From assembly GCA_032622095.1 (NCBI GenBank), contig CP136063.1:114286723-114350722 (forward strand): a stretch of 64,000 nucleotides of DNA, given 5' to 3'. Under the pieces are notes generated by a model. That model was given only the letters and a program-made list of their open reading frames with translations, was not told the origin of the DNA and made no database searches. Below, piece by piece: positions 12,141 to 24,339 of this stretch; position 1 is the stretch's first letter, and each line of letters begins with the position of its first letter. The translations under genes and the position numbers were made by a program. The stretch is from Siphonodentalium dalli (Eukaryota; Mollusca; Scaphopoda; Gadilida; Siphonodentaliidae).

Positions 12141-12349
12141 TTAACCCTTCCATGACTGGAGCTTCCTGAAATTTTGCGAAAATCCTAAGAGAATACATTG
12201 GCGTAACAGTATTTATCTTGACCGCGAAAGCCAGTGCATTCTCTTCTATATACGAGGCTCCCTATGGGAGACTCACATAGATAAGAGAATGCACCGGCAC
12301 AGTATCTTTAATGCTGCACTAGTGCAATCTCCCGTCATGAAAGGGTTAA
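12141..12349. mobile_element. TTAA-flanked MITE, family a, copy 2
   Basis: TTAA at 12141-12144 and 12346-12349, CCCTT/AAGGG ends, and the same interior blocks as 4278-4541. Confidence 0.75.
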
Positions 12350-13307
12350 TTTAGTTTTCAGAATTTTGTTTTCTATTGAAAAACATATAATACTGAACCA
12401 TTTGAATTCCAACAATCAAATAGCAAAAGTTCAGAAAGGATATCCAGTTTACTATGAATGTTAAAGTCATTAGCTTCACTCCCGGTGGGCATATATTTGA
12501 TGTCAGACAGAACTGTGCCCGATATACCACAAGAAAGGTCATAAAAAACTAGAAATAAAACCCCAATGTGGCATATTATTAGTGCGGTACTCGCCCTGTA
12601 TTAAATTGTTGAAAACTGCGATCAGAGTAAGAAATCTTCTCAGATACAAACACATTTTCGGAGCGAATCAGCGCGCGGAGTCTCATGGAATTATATTCGG
12701 AGGAAATCGGAACCACCCGAATAACGACGATCGGCTGGCACGCACGACTGGGAGAACAGCCAAAACAAAGGCCGGCATGTCGATAACGAAAGTAGATTCA
12801 ACAAAAAGAGAAAAAAAAAAACAAAATAATAGGGGGCCTATCATAGTTTTTGCATTCAAGTTTTCTAAGTAAAATGTCGACAATTATTTGGCAACTAACA
12901 AAGTTTTCACACTCTGTATATATATTTATATATATATATGGAATTTTTGCAAATTTAGGAGAGAATGAGTACGTATTCACAGTGTGCTAAAGACGATTGG
13001 CACACCTCCGAAATTATCCAGGTTCACCAATAATAAACAAATCTGGGAATTCTGCCTTCTAATCTAACGTCAACATATTTGGCCGAATACAAGGTGAAGT
13101 TATCTGCATGCGAATTATTGACTTCTGTAAATGTAAATTATAAGCAATATTTCAATAATATTTGACATCACAATAGACCAATCGTGCTGAGCTAGATCGA
13201 TTGGTCTTCCTGACACTGTTGTAAGAGATTTCTTGAATATTGAAATTTTGTTTGCTTGAAGATTTGTTCAAATTTATGATGAATATACCAGCAAAAAATT
13301 ATACATT

Positions 13308-13349
13308 GTCTTTCATTAGTTTCAAAATTGTCTTTCATTAGTTTCAAAA
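13308..13349 (+). repeat. Two direct copies of a ~22-bp unit
   Basis: TGTCTTTCATTAGTTTCAAA occurs twice in a row. Confidence 0.85.
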
Positions 13350-13389
13350 TGAATAAGAATAATTTTTTTTACAAAAAAATGGTTGTAAC

Positions 13390-14209
13390 TTGAAAGAACA
13401 ATTTAGAGTAGGCCTACTCCCTTTATCCAAGATTCATGCTGGCTGTGAAAGACCGATGGGATTATTTTAGCCCGATCGGTCTATTTTAGCCCGATCGGGC
13501 TATTATTGATTGATCGGTGGTTCACCCAGACCTGTAGGGTATGCGCGCTATAGTATATAGATAAGGCGTTTCATGTATGGGAGGCCTATTTCACTTGAAA
13601 GAACAATTTATAGTAGGCCTACTCCCTTTATCCAAGATTCAGGCTGGCTGTGAAAGACTGATTGGTCTATTTTAGCCCGATCGGTCTATTTTAGCCCGAT
13701 CGGGCTATTATTGATTGATCGGTGGTTCACCCAGACCTGTAGGGTATGCGCGCTATAGTATATAGATAAGGCGTTTCATGTATGGGAGGCCTATTTCACT
13801 TGAAAGAACAATTTATAGTAGGCCTACTCCCTTTATCCAAGATTCAGGCTGGCTGTGAAAGACTGATTGGTCTATTTTAGCCCGATCGGTCTATTTTAGC
13901 CCGATCGGGCTATTATTGATTGATCGGTGGTTCACCCAGACATGTAGGGTATGCGCGCTATAGTATATAGATAAGGCGTTTCATGTATGGGAGGCCTATT
14001 TCACTTGAAAGAACAATTTAGAGTAGGCCTACTCCCTTTATCCAAGATTCAAGCTGGCTGTGAAAGAACGATCGGTCTATTTTAGACTTATCGGTCTACT
14101 TTAGCCCGATCGGGCTGTTATTGATTGATCGGTGGTTCACCCAGACCTGTAGGATATACGCGCTATAGCATATAGATACGGCATTTCATGTATGGGATAC
14201 CCATTTCAC
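13390..14209 (+). repeat. Satellite, 205-bp unit x4
   Basis: TTGAAAGAACAATTTA recurs at 13390, 13595, 13800 and 14005, a spacing of exactly 205 bp each time. Every unit contains GATCGGTCTATTTTAGCC and the palindrome-rich CCCGATCGGGCTATTATTG. Units 2 and 3 are almost identical; units 1 and 4 are more diverged, as expected for the edges of an array. Confidence 0.95.
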
Positions 14210-15445
14210 ATTTATTATTCATTTACGATCAAGCGCAAATATTTCGCAAAATAACATCTATCATTTGCGCTTCAGTGTAAATCATTTGCGCAAATAAAAA
14301 TTAATATGCATTGATATCACCCCCCTGAATTAATTTTAAATGGCACAGACCCACCATATGAGGGAAGCACCCCCCCCCAGTAACCCCAATATCTCTTTTA
14401 TGACCATGGAAATGGTAGAGATATGTGCAGGATATATCTCTTTTATAAAATATACTAGATCTCTCGGATGGAGACACAAATTCTTGGGGGCAGGGATGCT
14501 GATAATATGAAAATTGGGGTTTTCCCCAATTTCAAGTCAATAAGTACACCATATGAGGGAAGCGAGTCCCCAGTAACCCCGAATTCCATATTTATGGCCA
14601 TGGAAATGGTATATATCTGTGTAGGAGATGTCCCTTTAATAAAATATACTAGAGCTCTGGGAGTGAGGCACCAATTCTTGGGACACCAGGGACAGAGATG
14701 CTGATATATGCATATGGAAATATTTTTTCTTCAATGTTTCAGTATTATATGGGGCTACTACTATGGGTCCATGATAATATACTATGAGATGGACTCTATC
14801 ATTCACAATCAGAGGGAAGTATAAAGGGAGTGTTAGGTATTTGCGCTTAAGCGCAAATATATTGATAGACATATACTTGCGCTTAAGCGCAAATGATTCA
14901 TTTTCACATTTTATATTAACTAATTGCATTTAAGCGTAAATCAGTTACGCTTAATGTAATCATTTACGCTTAAGCATAATTGACTTATGCGTTATCATAA
15001 TACATTGGAATTATATTAAGAGCAATAATTTCATCGGCTGTCTTACCTTATATGTATATTTGTATAATCTGATGTATGTTAATTTACTGGCATTAGTAAT
15101 GTGGTTGCATCCATTTCAGCTTGAGTATGTGGAGTTCAATGGGGGTGTATATGAATTACGGTTAAGCGCAACTCATTTACGCTTAAGTGGATTTCATTTA
15201 CACTTAAGCGTAATTGAAATGAATTATGCTTAAGCACATACATGTACCTATCTCCAACTGGTTTCCTCAGTCTGAACATCCATCTTAGTATGGGATCTGG
15301 GTGGAGTCCTCACCTATGTTTGAGTAATGTTTTATGGCCTGAGTTAATTTGAGTTTAGAGCAAATCACATGGGAGTCTTTTTTACATTTATTATTTATTT
15401 GCATACAAATATTTGCGCTTAAGCATAAAGCAATTGCGCTTACTT
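14210..15445. repeat. Cluster of CGCTTAAGCG-type palindromes
   Basis: Many variants of TTGCGCTTAAGCGCAAAT and TTACGCTTAAG are scattered here in both orientations (for example near 14845, 14880, 14930-14975, 15160-15215 and 15415). Two copies of a separate block (CACCATATGAGGGAAGC then CCATGGAAATGGTA) lie at about 14352-14470 and 14545-14660. No gene seen. Confidence 0.6.
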
Positions 15446-16453
15446 AGTGCAAATACACAACACTTCTTTACTTCCATCCAATTTTAACTGTCAATGATTG
15501 AGTCCATCTTATGGTATATTTATTTGGGCCTATATAAACTCAAAAATTGAAGAAAACATAATTCCATATGGATATCTATATCACTATCGCTGTCCCAAAC
15601 AAATACGGTCTGTACTAGAATAGTGAATAGCAATATGGCACACATGTAGCATTGCACAGGTAATTAAACAGTTTGAAATACACATGTAAGACAACTCTTT
15701 CTGCACGAGACTGTACCTGCTGTAGTTCGATCATAAAATCGGTCAACGATCTGCAACGATTACAAATTTCTATAAATAGTAACATTTTCAACTGTTACCG
15801 TTGTTCATTGCTCGATCATGACCACTTTGATTATAATTCTTTCATAACTCGGTCAATGTTCTTCCGTTGGTGATTTCAGGCAATAATTCCTTTTATATCC
15901 CTCCCATTCGAATTGACTATACCGCTTGTTTTTCGTTTTATTAAGCTGATGTTACGCTATTCCAGCAAACGGCCTCCCTCCACGGAAGCTATTTTCTGAG
16001 AACGAAAGCCGACTCAATCCCGACCAAGTCGGAAGTGTTCGGGTGTTTCCGCGACTGCACACGACAACTCGTTAGTGTATTTATTTCGCGTTTACAGTGG
16101 AATTATTCGTCCCGATTGAGGGAAAGTAAATAGTTAGTTACGTGGCCGAATAATTAGTACAAACTGATATCTGGTTAGGGCATTTCGTGTATGGGGGTTA
16201 TTTTATTCAGTCTTTCCACAGATAACGCAGGGAACTCAATTGTGAGGTTCAATTTACGTTTCACATCACTTTAAGCGTCACTAATTTCAGTTGTGAGAAA
16301 CTAAGATTACTGTGAATCTGAAAGAATGGTATATAGAGGGGGTAGGCAGTTAGACCATTGATTACCGTATGGTATAGGTGGTCTCACTCAGTCACCACTG
16401 TATTTATGTCACTATATAATTAATCATGTCTTCTATAGCCAAATGGGAACACA

Positions 16454-16569
16454 ATTCATGCAGACCCTGGCAGACCACCACTATTCATGCAGACCCTGGC
16501 AGACCACCACTATTCATGCAGACCCTGGCAGACCACCACTATTCATGCAGACCCTGGCAGACCACCACT
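16454..16569 (+). repeat. Minisatellite, 29-bp unit x4
   Basis: Four perfect head-to-tail copies of a unit beginning ATTCATGCAGACCCTGG. Confidence 0.97.
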
Positions 16570-17216
16570 AACTATTCTTAGTAGTTTGCTGGTGGAAATC
16601 AAAATCGGTGCTCGATTATTGCACCAACATATCATTGGAAATTTATTGCCAGTCTTTATACTAAAGTGGTCTGTTCAGAAGGGAATAATAATCTTGCCCA
16701 AAATAGTTATTTAAAATTGTTTATATCCAATTACGCAGAAAACAACATAATTTTACAAATGAGTAAAGGTATATACAGCGATTCTTGTTGTCAGAATCAT
16801 TGCTGTATGTTTATCAGCCATTAACTCATCCCGAATAAATGGCTATATGTTTACAATTGTGCATAGTTCAGACGTTCTGTTTTCCAAAATTGTACAAATG
16901 ATATGGTTGAAATTTTGGACAATTGTATAGTTGATTGATGCATTCTTCCACTGCAGATAGAGTATTGGTATTAAACGGATCCATTATATTCACTGAAATA
17001 AGTGCACAATAAGTCTTTCTTTACTAAATGGATTCTCCAACCTAGTTATAAGGTCTACATTGGAATGGTCTATATTTTCACCAAGAGGGATGTTCAGGTA
17101 ATACGAGCATACATCAGACAAATTAAAAGTTAAAACAAGTGCAGAAGATTCATATTCTTTAGAGGGAAATATCAAACCGTCAAGTTTTTATTAAACACTG
17201 GTATCTAATGTGACTA

Positions 17217-17292
17217 ACTGGACTTTTATCTGTAATTCCACTGTAACCGTCACATTAACATAACAATGGTTTTGATATACAAAATCTTATTA
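17217..17292 (+). repeat. Direct repeat flanking a 515-bp segment, left copy
   Basis: GGACTTTTATCTGTAATTCC and the following ~55 bp recur at 17807-17886 with one ATT insertion. Between them, 17293-17806 holds three diverged ~170-bp units marked by ACCAAAAACYATACAGRTGA. Confidence 0.8.
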
Positions 17293-17806
17293 TAAAATTT
17301 GAGCCTGATCTGTATTTCGGGGTGAGGACAATATGTACCAAATTTGGTGCTGATCAGATGAAAAATATTTAAATCAACACAGCTTGGATGAATTATATTT
17401 AAAAACAAGAGCAGAAAGGGTTAACTAAACGATACCAAAAACCATACAGATGAAGAACGTGCTAAGAAAAACCTAGGTAAGAAATATGAGGCATATCAGA
17501 AGAAAATTGTTTGACTTAGATGCATCAGATAGCATTTGTGTGCAGGGTTAATTATTTTCTAAACCGATCAACCAATCGATACCAAAAACTATACAGGTGA
17601 GGTGTGTGCCATCATAAACCTACATATCAAATATGAACACAATTGGACAAAAAATACTTTGGTTACAGCATCGGATAGCTCATGCCTATGTGCGGATGCA
17701 AAGTGTTAATAATTTCTAAACCGATCAAACGATCGATAACAAAAACTATACAGGCGAGGAGTGTGTCATCATAAACATGCACATAAAATTTGAACACGAT
17801 CCGATA

Positions 17807-17886
17807 ACTGGACTTTTATCTGTAATTCCACTGTAACCGTCACATTATTAACATAACAATGGTTTTGATATACAAAATCTTATTAT
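17807..17886 (+). repeat. Direct repeat flanking a 515-bp segment, right copy
   Basis: Partner of 17217-17292. Confidence 0.8.
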
Positions 17887-18081
17887 TGGATAGTTACTAA
17901 CACTGAAAATAAGAACAAAGTTGTTTTATTTTTCATGTACTTGTTGATATTTGTTTTACAGATTACTATCTTATTTCGCATAAACCCACTTCGAAGTCCT
18001 TGAGTGCGTTTAACTGGTATAAAGTATGTGCATATAATAATTCTTGTTTAGTTGACATACTTTAGAAGATAACTCACTTAC

Positions 18082-18207
18082 CACGTTAACAGAAGCAGAA
18101 CTGGTTTGATCTTTGACGCTGACTAGAGGATGGTGTTCCTCTGCCACCCGGTGACTGGACGTGGAAGGCGAGGAAGACAGCATCGAATCTCTGTTGTTGC
18201 TTGCCAT
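18082..18207 (-). CDS. MYORG: MYORG-like gene, first coding exon
   Basis: Forty-two codons run from ATG (18205-18207) to a strong donor (GTG|GTAAGT, GT at 18080-18081). The frame is phase 0 and matches the phase 0 acceptor at 4194. The peptide is a Ser-rich, hydrophilic tail (MASNNRDSMLSSS, ending SASVNV), as expected for the cytosolic end of a type II membrane protein. An acceptor (CTTTTCCAG) lies at 18236-18237, so 18208-18235 would be 5' UTR and at least one untranslated exon should lie further upstream; I could not place it. The joining is inferred from phase, strand, order and final length (714 aa), not from a transcript. Confidence 0.65.
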
Positions 18208-18235
18208 TTCCTTTGTTAGCGGTTCTGACTCTGAG
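18208..18235 (-). other. Putative 5' UTR part of the MYORG-like first coding exon
   Basis: Between the acceptor AG (18236-18237) and the ATG at 18207 lie 28 bases. They are open upstream in the same frame (SSESEPLTKE before the Met), so a longer N-terminus from an upstream exon cannot be excluded. Confidence 0.4.
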
Positions 18236-18739
18236 CTGGAAAAGACATGGCACAAAGCTTGAGATAGCACTTGAAAGATACAGAAGGAGTTTGCGGTCGG
18301 TACAGCTGGAAAATTACATAATGTTTGTTAAACCAGTATAATAAAGAAGAATATGAAACAATAGAAGGAATTTGTTCTTAATTTCATTATCAATGACCCT
18401 GCAGTGATAAGATTTTGCATGCTGAACCCATTGTTTACACACATTAATTTGTCTGGAAATTAATTTCTTGGAATTAAAAACAAGAAAACAGTAGTTGAGC
18501 ATGTTATATTCTGGTAAATAATGTAATGAGTAAAATTTGGTGTAACTTGATGGAATACAAATAATCTTTCTATACTGAATGGATTCTGCCACCCAGTTAT
18601 AACATTATAATTTATTTATAAGCTGTCAATCCACATAATACTATAAAACAATTGGTTGTCAAAACACAATTACCTAGAGAAATCAACAAGACTTAATTTG
18701 AGCTAACATTTGTAAAGAAATGAAATTGAAACTAACATT

Positions 18740-19440
18740 AGGGGCATAGCCTCATCAAAATGGTTGGACTGAACCCAAATTGGAACTTACCCTGTAATGT
18801 CATGTGATTAATCCACATACTAAATATGAAAGCTATCAGATAATAATAATAACTTGAGTTACCATGCGGACAACAAAATAATCTTCAAATTCTAAGTTGA
18901 AAAAGGGTATAACTCTGCCAGATATTGTCGGATCGGATTCAAATTTGCAATTCGATGCAACTCAGAACCATTTGGATGATTTTATTTAAAATAAAAATGC
19001 CCAATTCGCAGGGCCCAGGGTCAGGATATGTTTATTTGGAGTAACAGAAATTGGCAACTCTGTTTCATCCCATTGATGAGTGATGCTTGGTGTAACAGCA
19101 GTAATAGGTTTGGGACACGTAATCTGACAGTAAAAGCAGAGACATCTGAAAATTTAAACCCTTTGTTATATATTTCTTACTGCACAGTGGAATATAAATG
19201 ATGACTATTCAAGAGAAAATTGTGTCATATTAAGAGAATAATTTATCAAAATTTGACATATCGGTAAATATAAAATAAATAATCAGCAAATTCTAAGACT
19301 AAATAGAGGCATAACTCCATCATAAATGGTTGGACTGAACCCAAATTGGAACTTAACCTGTATTGTCATGTGATTAATCCATACTAAATTTGACAGCGAT
19401 CAGATAATCATAACTTGAGTTAAAAGGGCATTAAACTCCA
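18740..19440 (+). repeat. Dispersed repeat, diverged tandem units (mollusc-type)
   Basis: A block containing TGGTTGGACTGAACCCAAAT and GTAATGTCATGTGATTAATCC occurs at about 18759-18835 and again at 19331-19405. Between are AAAAGGGTATAACTCTGCCA-like segments. This style of repeat is common in molluscan genomes. Confidence 0.5.
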
Positions 19441-19465
19441 ACAGAAATGGTCAGTCCAGATCCAA

Positions 19466-19825
19466 CAGAATGCACTGGCTTACAAAGTCAAGGTAAATAG
19501 TTATAGGCCAATGTATTCGCTTATATATGTGAAGCTACATGTACAGTAATTCCCAAAGTAATTGACCACTTAACCACAGCAGAATTATAGGTAATTTTTC
19601 AGGATTTAGTCGGAAATATGGCTTGTTGATATTCATCAGAAAGCTCTTACCGAGAGCTTTCCGATGAATGGCAACAAGCCATATTTCCGACTAAATCCTG
19701 AAAAATTACCCATAATTCTGCTGTGGTTAAGTGGTCAATTACTTTAGGCATTACTGTATAAGAGAATGCATCGGCACAGGGGGTTTTCGCAAAATTTCAG
19801 GAAGCTCCAGTCATGGAAGGGTTAA
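19466..19825 (-). mobile_element. TTAA MITE, family a, copy 3, interrupted by a foldback element
   Basis: The minus-strand orientation carries family a sequence on both sides of 19542-19758: AATGCACTGGCTTACAAAG on the left, and GAGAATGCATCGGCACAGG to GGAAGGGTTAA (TTAA 19822-19825) on the right. The left terminus is missing. Confidence 0.65.
19542..19758. mobile_element. Foldback MITE 1 (TA-flanked)
   Basis: A near-complete palindrome: TACAGTAAT ... ATTACTGTA ends, arms of ~100 bp, loop near CTTACCGAGAG. It sits inside copy 3 of the family a TTAA MITE. TA flanks and CAGTAAT ends would suit a Tc1/mariner-driven element. Confidence 0.8.
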
Positions 19826-19890
19826 GTAATTACCTCTATGTCCTGGTATGTCTCCAAAAACTCAGTATTGTACATCCAGTATGAAGAAAC

Positions 19891-20113
19891 TACAGTAATG
19901 CCCTAATTAATCGATTGCTTAACGGTTAACCACAGCAGAATTATGGGTAACTTTTCAGGATTTAGTCAGAAATATGGCTTGTTGCCATTCATCGGAAAGC
20001 TCTCCCGAGAGCTTTCCGATGAATGGCAACAAGCCATATTTCCGACTAAATCCTGAAAAGTTACCCATAATTCTGCTGTGGTTAAGCAGTCGATTAATTA
20101 GGGCATTACTGTA
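19891..20113. mobile_element. Foldback MITE 2 (TA-flanked)
   Basis: Same family as 19542-19758 with the same TACAGTAAT/ATTACTGTA ends. Arms are almost perfect over ~105 bp, centred on GCTCTCCCGAGAGC. Confidence 0.85.
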
Positions 20114-20405
20114 GATGTCCAATGTAAAGCACTCAACTGAGTGCACAGTGCAATAAGCTTTTATAGTAGGTAGTTTCAACAAATAAGTTACACCTGTAGA
20201 TTATGCAATGACATAATAGAAACAGATTCAAATAAATTGTGAACTGCACATGTGCAGAATTATGGATACAACCACATATTAATGAACCATAACACTGGCA
20301 TATTGCGTGCATGCAGTGCTCAGCACTTTAATCTTTTATGACAGCAATGATGGTGTAAACAGCTGATTCGGCCACCCTTAAATGATTTTGTGTTTACCCT
20401 CTCCA

Positions 20406-20497
20406 GACCACAGGTCGCCAGAACAAAAATTTACTCCACCCTCAATAATACTGATTTAGTATTATTGAGGGTGGGGTCATTTTTTGTTCTGGGGACC
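20406..20497. repeat. Short hairpin element
   Basis: ACAGGTCGCCAGAACAAAAA is mirrored by TTTTTGTTCTGGGGACCTGT, with CCACCCTCAATAATAC / GTATTATTGAGGGTGG nested inside. Confidence 0.75.
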
Positions 20498-20904
20498 TGT
20501 GCTCCTGAGGCCAAAAAAAAAAACTTATTTGTTTCCTATTACGGTGCCAAAAAATTCCAGGTAGGTAGGTAGGGATTTTGTTTTGTTTTTGGTAATATTT
20601 TTTTATTTTTTCCCCGAACAGTTAAGAAGTACATTAATGCTTACTCTTTATACTTGTGTTAAGGCTGTCCATGTATATTGCAAGTAAACAGTTAATGTAG
20701 CACAATAATATGATAAGTATTGTCAATGTGGACAAACAAATGCCTCCCAGGTACTCAACTATGCAGCTCTCTTGTAATTATTTTCTCAGTTTAGATTGTG
20801 GTGGCACATCTTCCTCAGAGCACAATATGGACATATCAGCAGGCCCAAGACGAACACCATAATACAGTTTTCTATGACTTTATAATAACATAACTTGTAA
20901 GATA

Positions 20905-21110
20905 TTAACCCAAACCTCACTTAAATACACCTCAGGACTTAAGTACACACCTCCACTGGCAGGATATCTCACATGCGCCTCAGACACATTGCACAGGGTG
21001 TAAATGTTCCTCAGACACACCTCAATTGCATTGAGATATACCGGTAAAGTCCCACACCACACTGAAAATGGTACCACAGCCCACACCTGGACTGAGGTAC
21101 CACACCTCAG
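20905..21110. repeat. Degenerate ACACCTCA-rich stretch
   Basis: Irregular copies of ACACCTC(A/C) and CTCAGACACA. From 21111 to 23439 I see AT-rich sequence with A/T homopolymers and no gene. Confidence 0.45.
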
Positions 21111-23439
21111 CATTCAAATTGCCCCCAACTTTGAAGTATCTTATACACACTGACATATGGATGCTTGTAAGTTTTATACACCCAAACAAACCAGTAGATA
21201 ATTTCATGTGCTTTTTAGTGCCCATCCCAGAAGGGTGTTTGATATGGTAGACATGCAGTCATCTTTATACTGTCTGTATACATACTACATGTAGTAACTA
21301 TGCATGAACACTATGAATCCTTGATTGACTGGGGAGAGGAACTTTAAATTATGATATAGAAAGTCTTCTACATGTATATTGCTCTCTAACAGATAATACT
21401 TCTTCCCACAAGACATGGGAGTTGAACAAACAAGATTACCACAGGCAGGTTTTAAAGACTGCAGATTTATTGGTGAGATTGGGATTCATCTGCAACCAGA
21501 AATGGACATGTATTTTAATAGAAGTAAATTGTTTTTGAAAATTCCATCTAAAATTATTGCTGCTTAATGTAAACGTAGTATATACTTTATATTTAGCGAT
21601 ATAGATGTGTTTACATGCCAATTACATGCATTAAAAAAAATAAAAAAAAAAAATGTTTGGCGCTGGGTTGATAGGTACAATATTTGACTTCATAAACCAG
21701 CATTCTTATAATTATAGAGTGTTAATTGACAAAGAACATGTCAGAATATAATAACTTAATTAACTAAATGACTTCAGTGTTTTATATTTATAAAAAACAA
21801 TGTATATATAACTGGATTTTCCCCTTATTAATCAGGAACCAAGATCTTGTCCTTAGCATTTGCATTGAATGCTTCTAAGCAGAGTCCTCAGAAATCACTG
21901 TTTGTTAAAAAAAAATATTTTAACCAAACCCACTGCTTGTAAAAAAATATATATTTAAAAAAAAGAAGTAAAAAATTTTGAGTCCCCAGAAAAAATGGGT
22001 CGGTCGGGAGAGGGGGAAACAAACCATTTTAATTATGGCCTAGACATGGCATTAACCTGGGGCTTATATGAGCTTGATAACTCTTGATGAATAATTCATG
22101 ACCAATGTATTTATGAGTGCATGCTTGAAAAGAGTCGATTTATCACAATATGAGAGGTGCTGTAATAAAGCCTCATATCCTAACATATACATGCAGACTT
22201 ATAGATGTAATTCAAGTAGACCCTCTAGTTGTGTCTTGCTATTAATAAATATATAGGTCGTAGTACACAATTTCTAGCCATCTTGGGAGGGGTTACTGAA
22301 CTTAAAATCTATGCTAAACCATTGCCCTTGGCAGACGCTGATTGATTCATTTTTTTTTCTTGAGAGTAATGGTTGGAGAAAGCAACTGTTCATACCTTGG
22401 TTTGTTAATACAATTAATCATTGAGTTATTCCCCTTGGTTTGAATACACAAAGCACTGGATTTAAATATTTTGTTTACTAAAATTTGCTATTTAATCCAG
22501 TCAGTGAAATATGCACATGTACTAGTAGTCCAGTGTATTAATGGTTTTACCCAAAAATAATTGCAACATAATTCTTCTTTGCAGGAATAAGTACTTAAAC
22601 TCTTTATAAACAACATACTAACGAGAGGACGATCACGATCGGCAGATGTTTAACCCATACCTTGGCGATACCGATTAGCTATTTTAATAAATCCTTACAC
22701 CAACCTTTTCATGAGTGCAAAAGTTTCAACAATTCACACCTTACTATTAAGGTCACAACTTCACAAGTGGAAACAGACTTATTGGGCACCTTGCTCACAT
22801 AAACACAATAGCAACACGGATGTGGCATTCAATTTCAACCTATTAGGTCACTCCAACACAGATATGTCTTATAGAGTGATAAAGCTAATTAAGCTCAATC
22901 CATAGTCAAAGAGAAGCACAATAGCAGTTAAAGACAAAATAGTTAAGACATTTAATAAGTAGATAAACATCATACCAACTCCATTTATTTGCTTATTACA
23001 TTGGAATGTGAGACATAACATATTATGTTCTATGGGTCGCCATTGTCATTTATATAGTCAATTTGACTAGAATTAAATAATCATAGGATCATAGTATCAA
23101 GAGCTCACCTTTATAATCAATCAAGTTCAACTTTACCTAAGATTTGAATTTAAAGATCCTGCTAACCTATATATATGAAAGTTATATGAACATTTATTTT
23201 GCTACACCATCACCATACTTGTGAAATAATGTAAGAAAACAGGGTGCAAAGCAACAATGTATGAAAAACTTGCATAATTACAAGAATCAACAAGTGAAGT
23301 GAAAGCAAAGTGAAAATGGGTGATTAAGTCCAGTGTTAACAGGGATTAGGCTTTAATACTCCAATTGTACTAGTGACACAGGCCGCATGTCAAAGTACTG
23401 CATACAACCAGTACACAGAACACAATAGTAGCTCTATTA

Positions 23440-23827
23440 TCTCATATATATTTTGAAGACCTATGTTTGTCTGTCTGTCTGTCTGTCTGTATGTATGTCA
23501 TTTATACAAATCTACGATTCTCGACCGATCGGGACGAAACTTGGTACGTGTGTGTAGTTTGACCAGGCGGTGGACGTTGTCGTATTGGCGAGCCCGTGCG
23601 GCGCCCGCTTCGCGCATGCGCAGACAAGATCTCGGAAACGGGTGGAGCTATCGACTTGAAATTTGCTATGTGAATGTATCTTGCCCCGGATACAAATTTT
23701 ATCGGGTCGCCGAGCCCGTGCGACGCCAGCTTCGCGCATGCGCAGACCAGATCTCGGAAACGGGTGGAGCTATCGACTTGAAATTTGGTTTTTGAATAGC
23801 CCGGACAACGTCGGGCTCATCGGCTAG
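23440..23827 (+). mobile_element. Helitron-like family 1, locus A, unit 1 (one 122-bp repeat)
   Basis: Preceded by host A (23439). Starts TCTCATATATATTTTGAAG, then a CTGT-type microsatellite and CCGATCGGGACGAAACTTGG. It contains one copy of the 122-bp core and ends with the hairpin AGCCCGGACAACGTCGGGCT, CATCGG and CTAG. Helitrons are known to start TC, end CTRR after a 3' hairpin, and insert between A and T without target duplication. No Rep/helicase is encoded, so it is non-autonomous. Confidence 0.85.
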
Positions 23828-24339
23828 TCTCATATATATTTTGAAGACCTCTGTTTGTCTGTATGTTTGTCTGTATGTACATGTATGTCATTAATACAAA
23901 TCTACGATTCTCGACCGATCGGGACAAAACTTGGTACGTGTGTGTAGTTTGACCAGGCGGTCGTCGTTGTCGTATTGGCGAGCCCGTGCGGCGCCCGCTT
24001 CGCGCATGCGCAGACGAGATCTCGGAAACGGGTGGAGCTATCGACTTGAAATTTGCTATGTGAATGTATCTTGCCCCGGATACGAATTTTATCGGGTCGC
24101 CGAGCCCGTGCGACGCCAGCTTCGCGCATGCGCAGACGAGATCTCGGAAACGGGTGGAGCTATCGACTTGAAATTTTCTACGTGAATGTATCTTGCCCCG
24201 GATACGAATTTTATCGGGTTGCCGAGCCCGTGCAACGCCAGTTTCGCGCATGCGCAGACCAGATCTCGGAAACGGGTGGAGCTATCGACTTGAAATTTTG
24301 TTTTTTAATAGCCCGGACAACGTCTGGCTCATCGGCTAG
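23828..24339 (+). mobile_element. Helitron-like family 1, locus A, unit 2 (two 122-bp repeats)
   Basis: Abuts unit 1 as CTAG|TC with no bases between. It is 512 bp: unit 1 plus one more 122-bp core. Confidence 0.85.

Larger units (their letters stand above)
4194..18081 (-). other. 13.9-kb intron of the MYORG-like gene
   Basis: It is bounded by a GT donor (18080-18081) and an AG acceptor (4194-4195) on the minus strand. No further coding exon was recognised inside. It is filled with the MITEs, inverted repeats, satellites and palindrome cluster listed separately. Stretches 8531-10203, 11700-12140, 12350-13300, 15446-16453 and 16570-17216 are AT-rich sequence in which I see no gene or clear element. 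Confidence 0.55.

Noticed and set aside
17990-18081. Coding continued past the 18082 exon end (SELSSKVCQLNKN)
   Set aside because: GTG|GTAAGT is a strong donor and phase 0 joining to 4193 restores a full-length family member; the extra residues are intron read-through.
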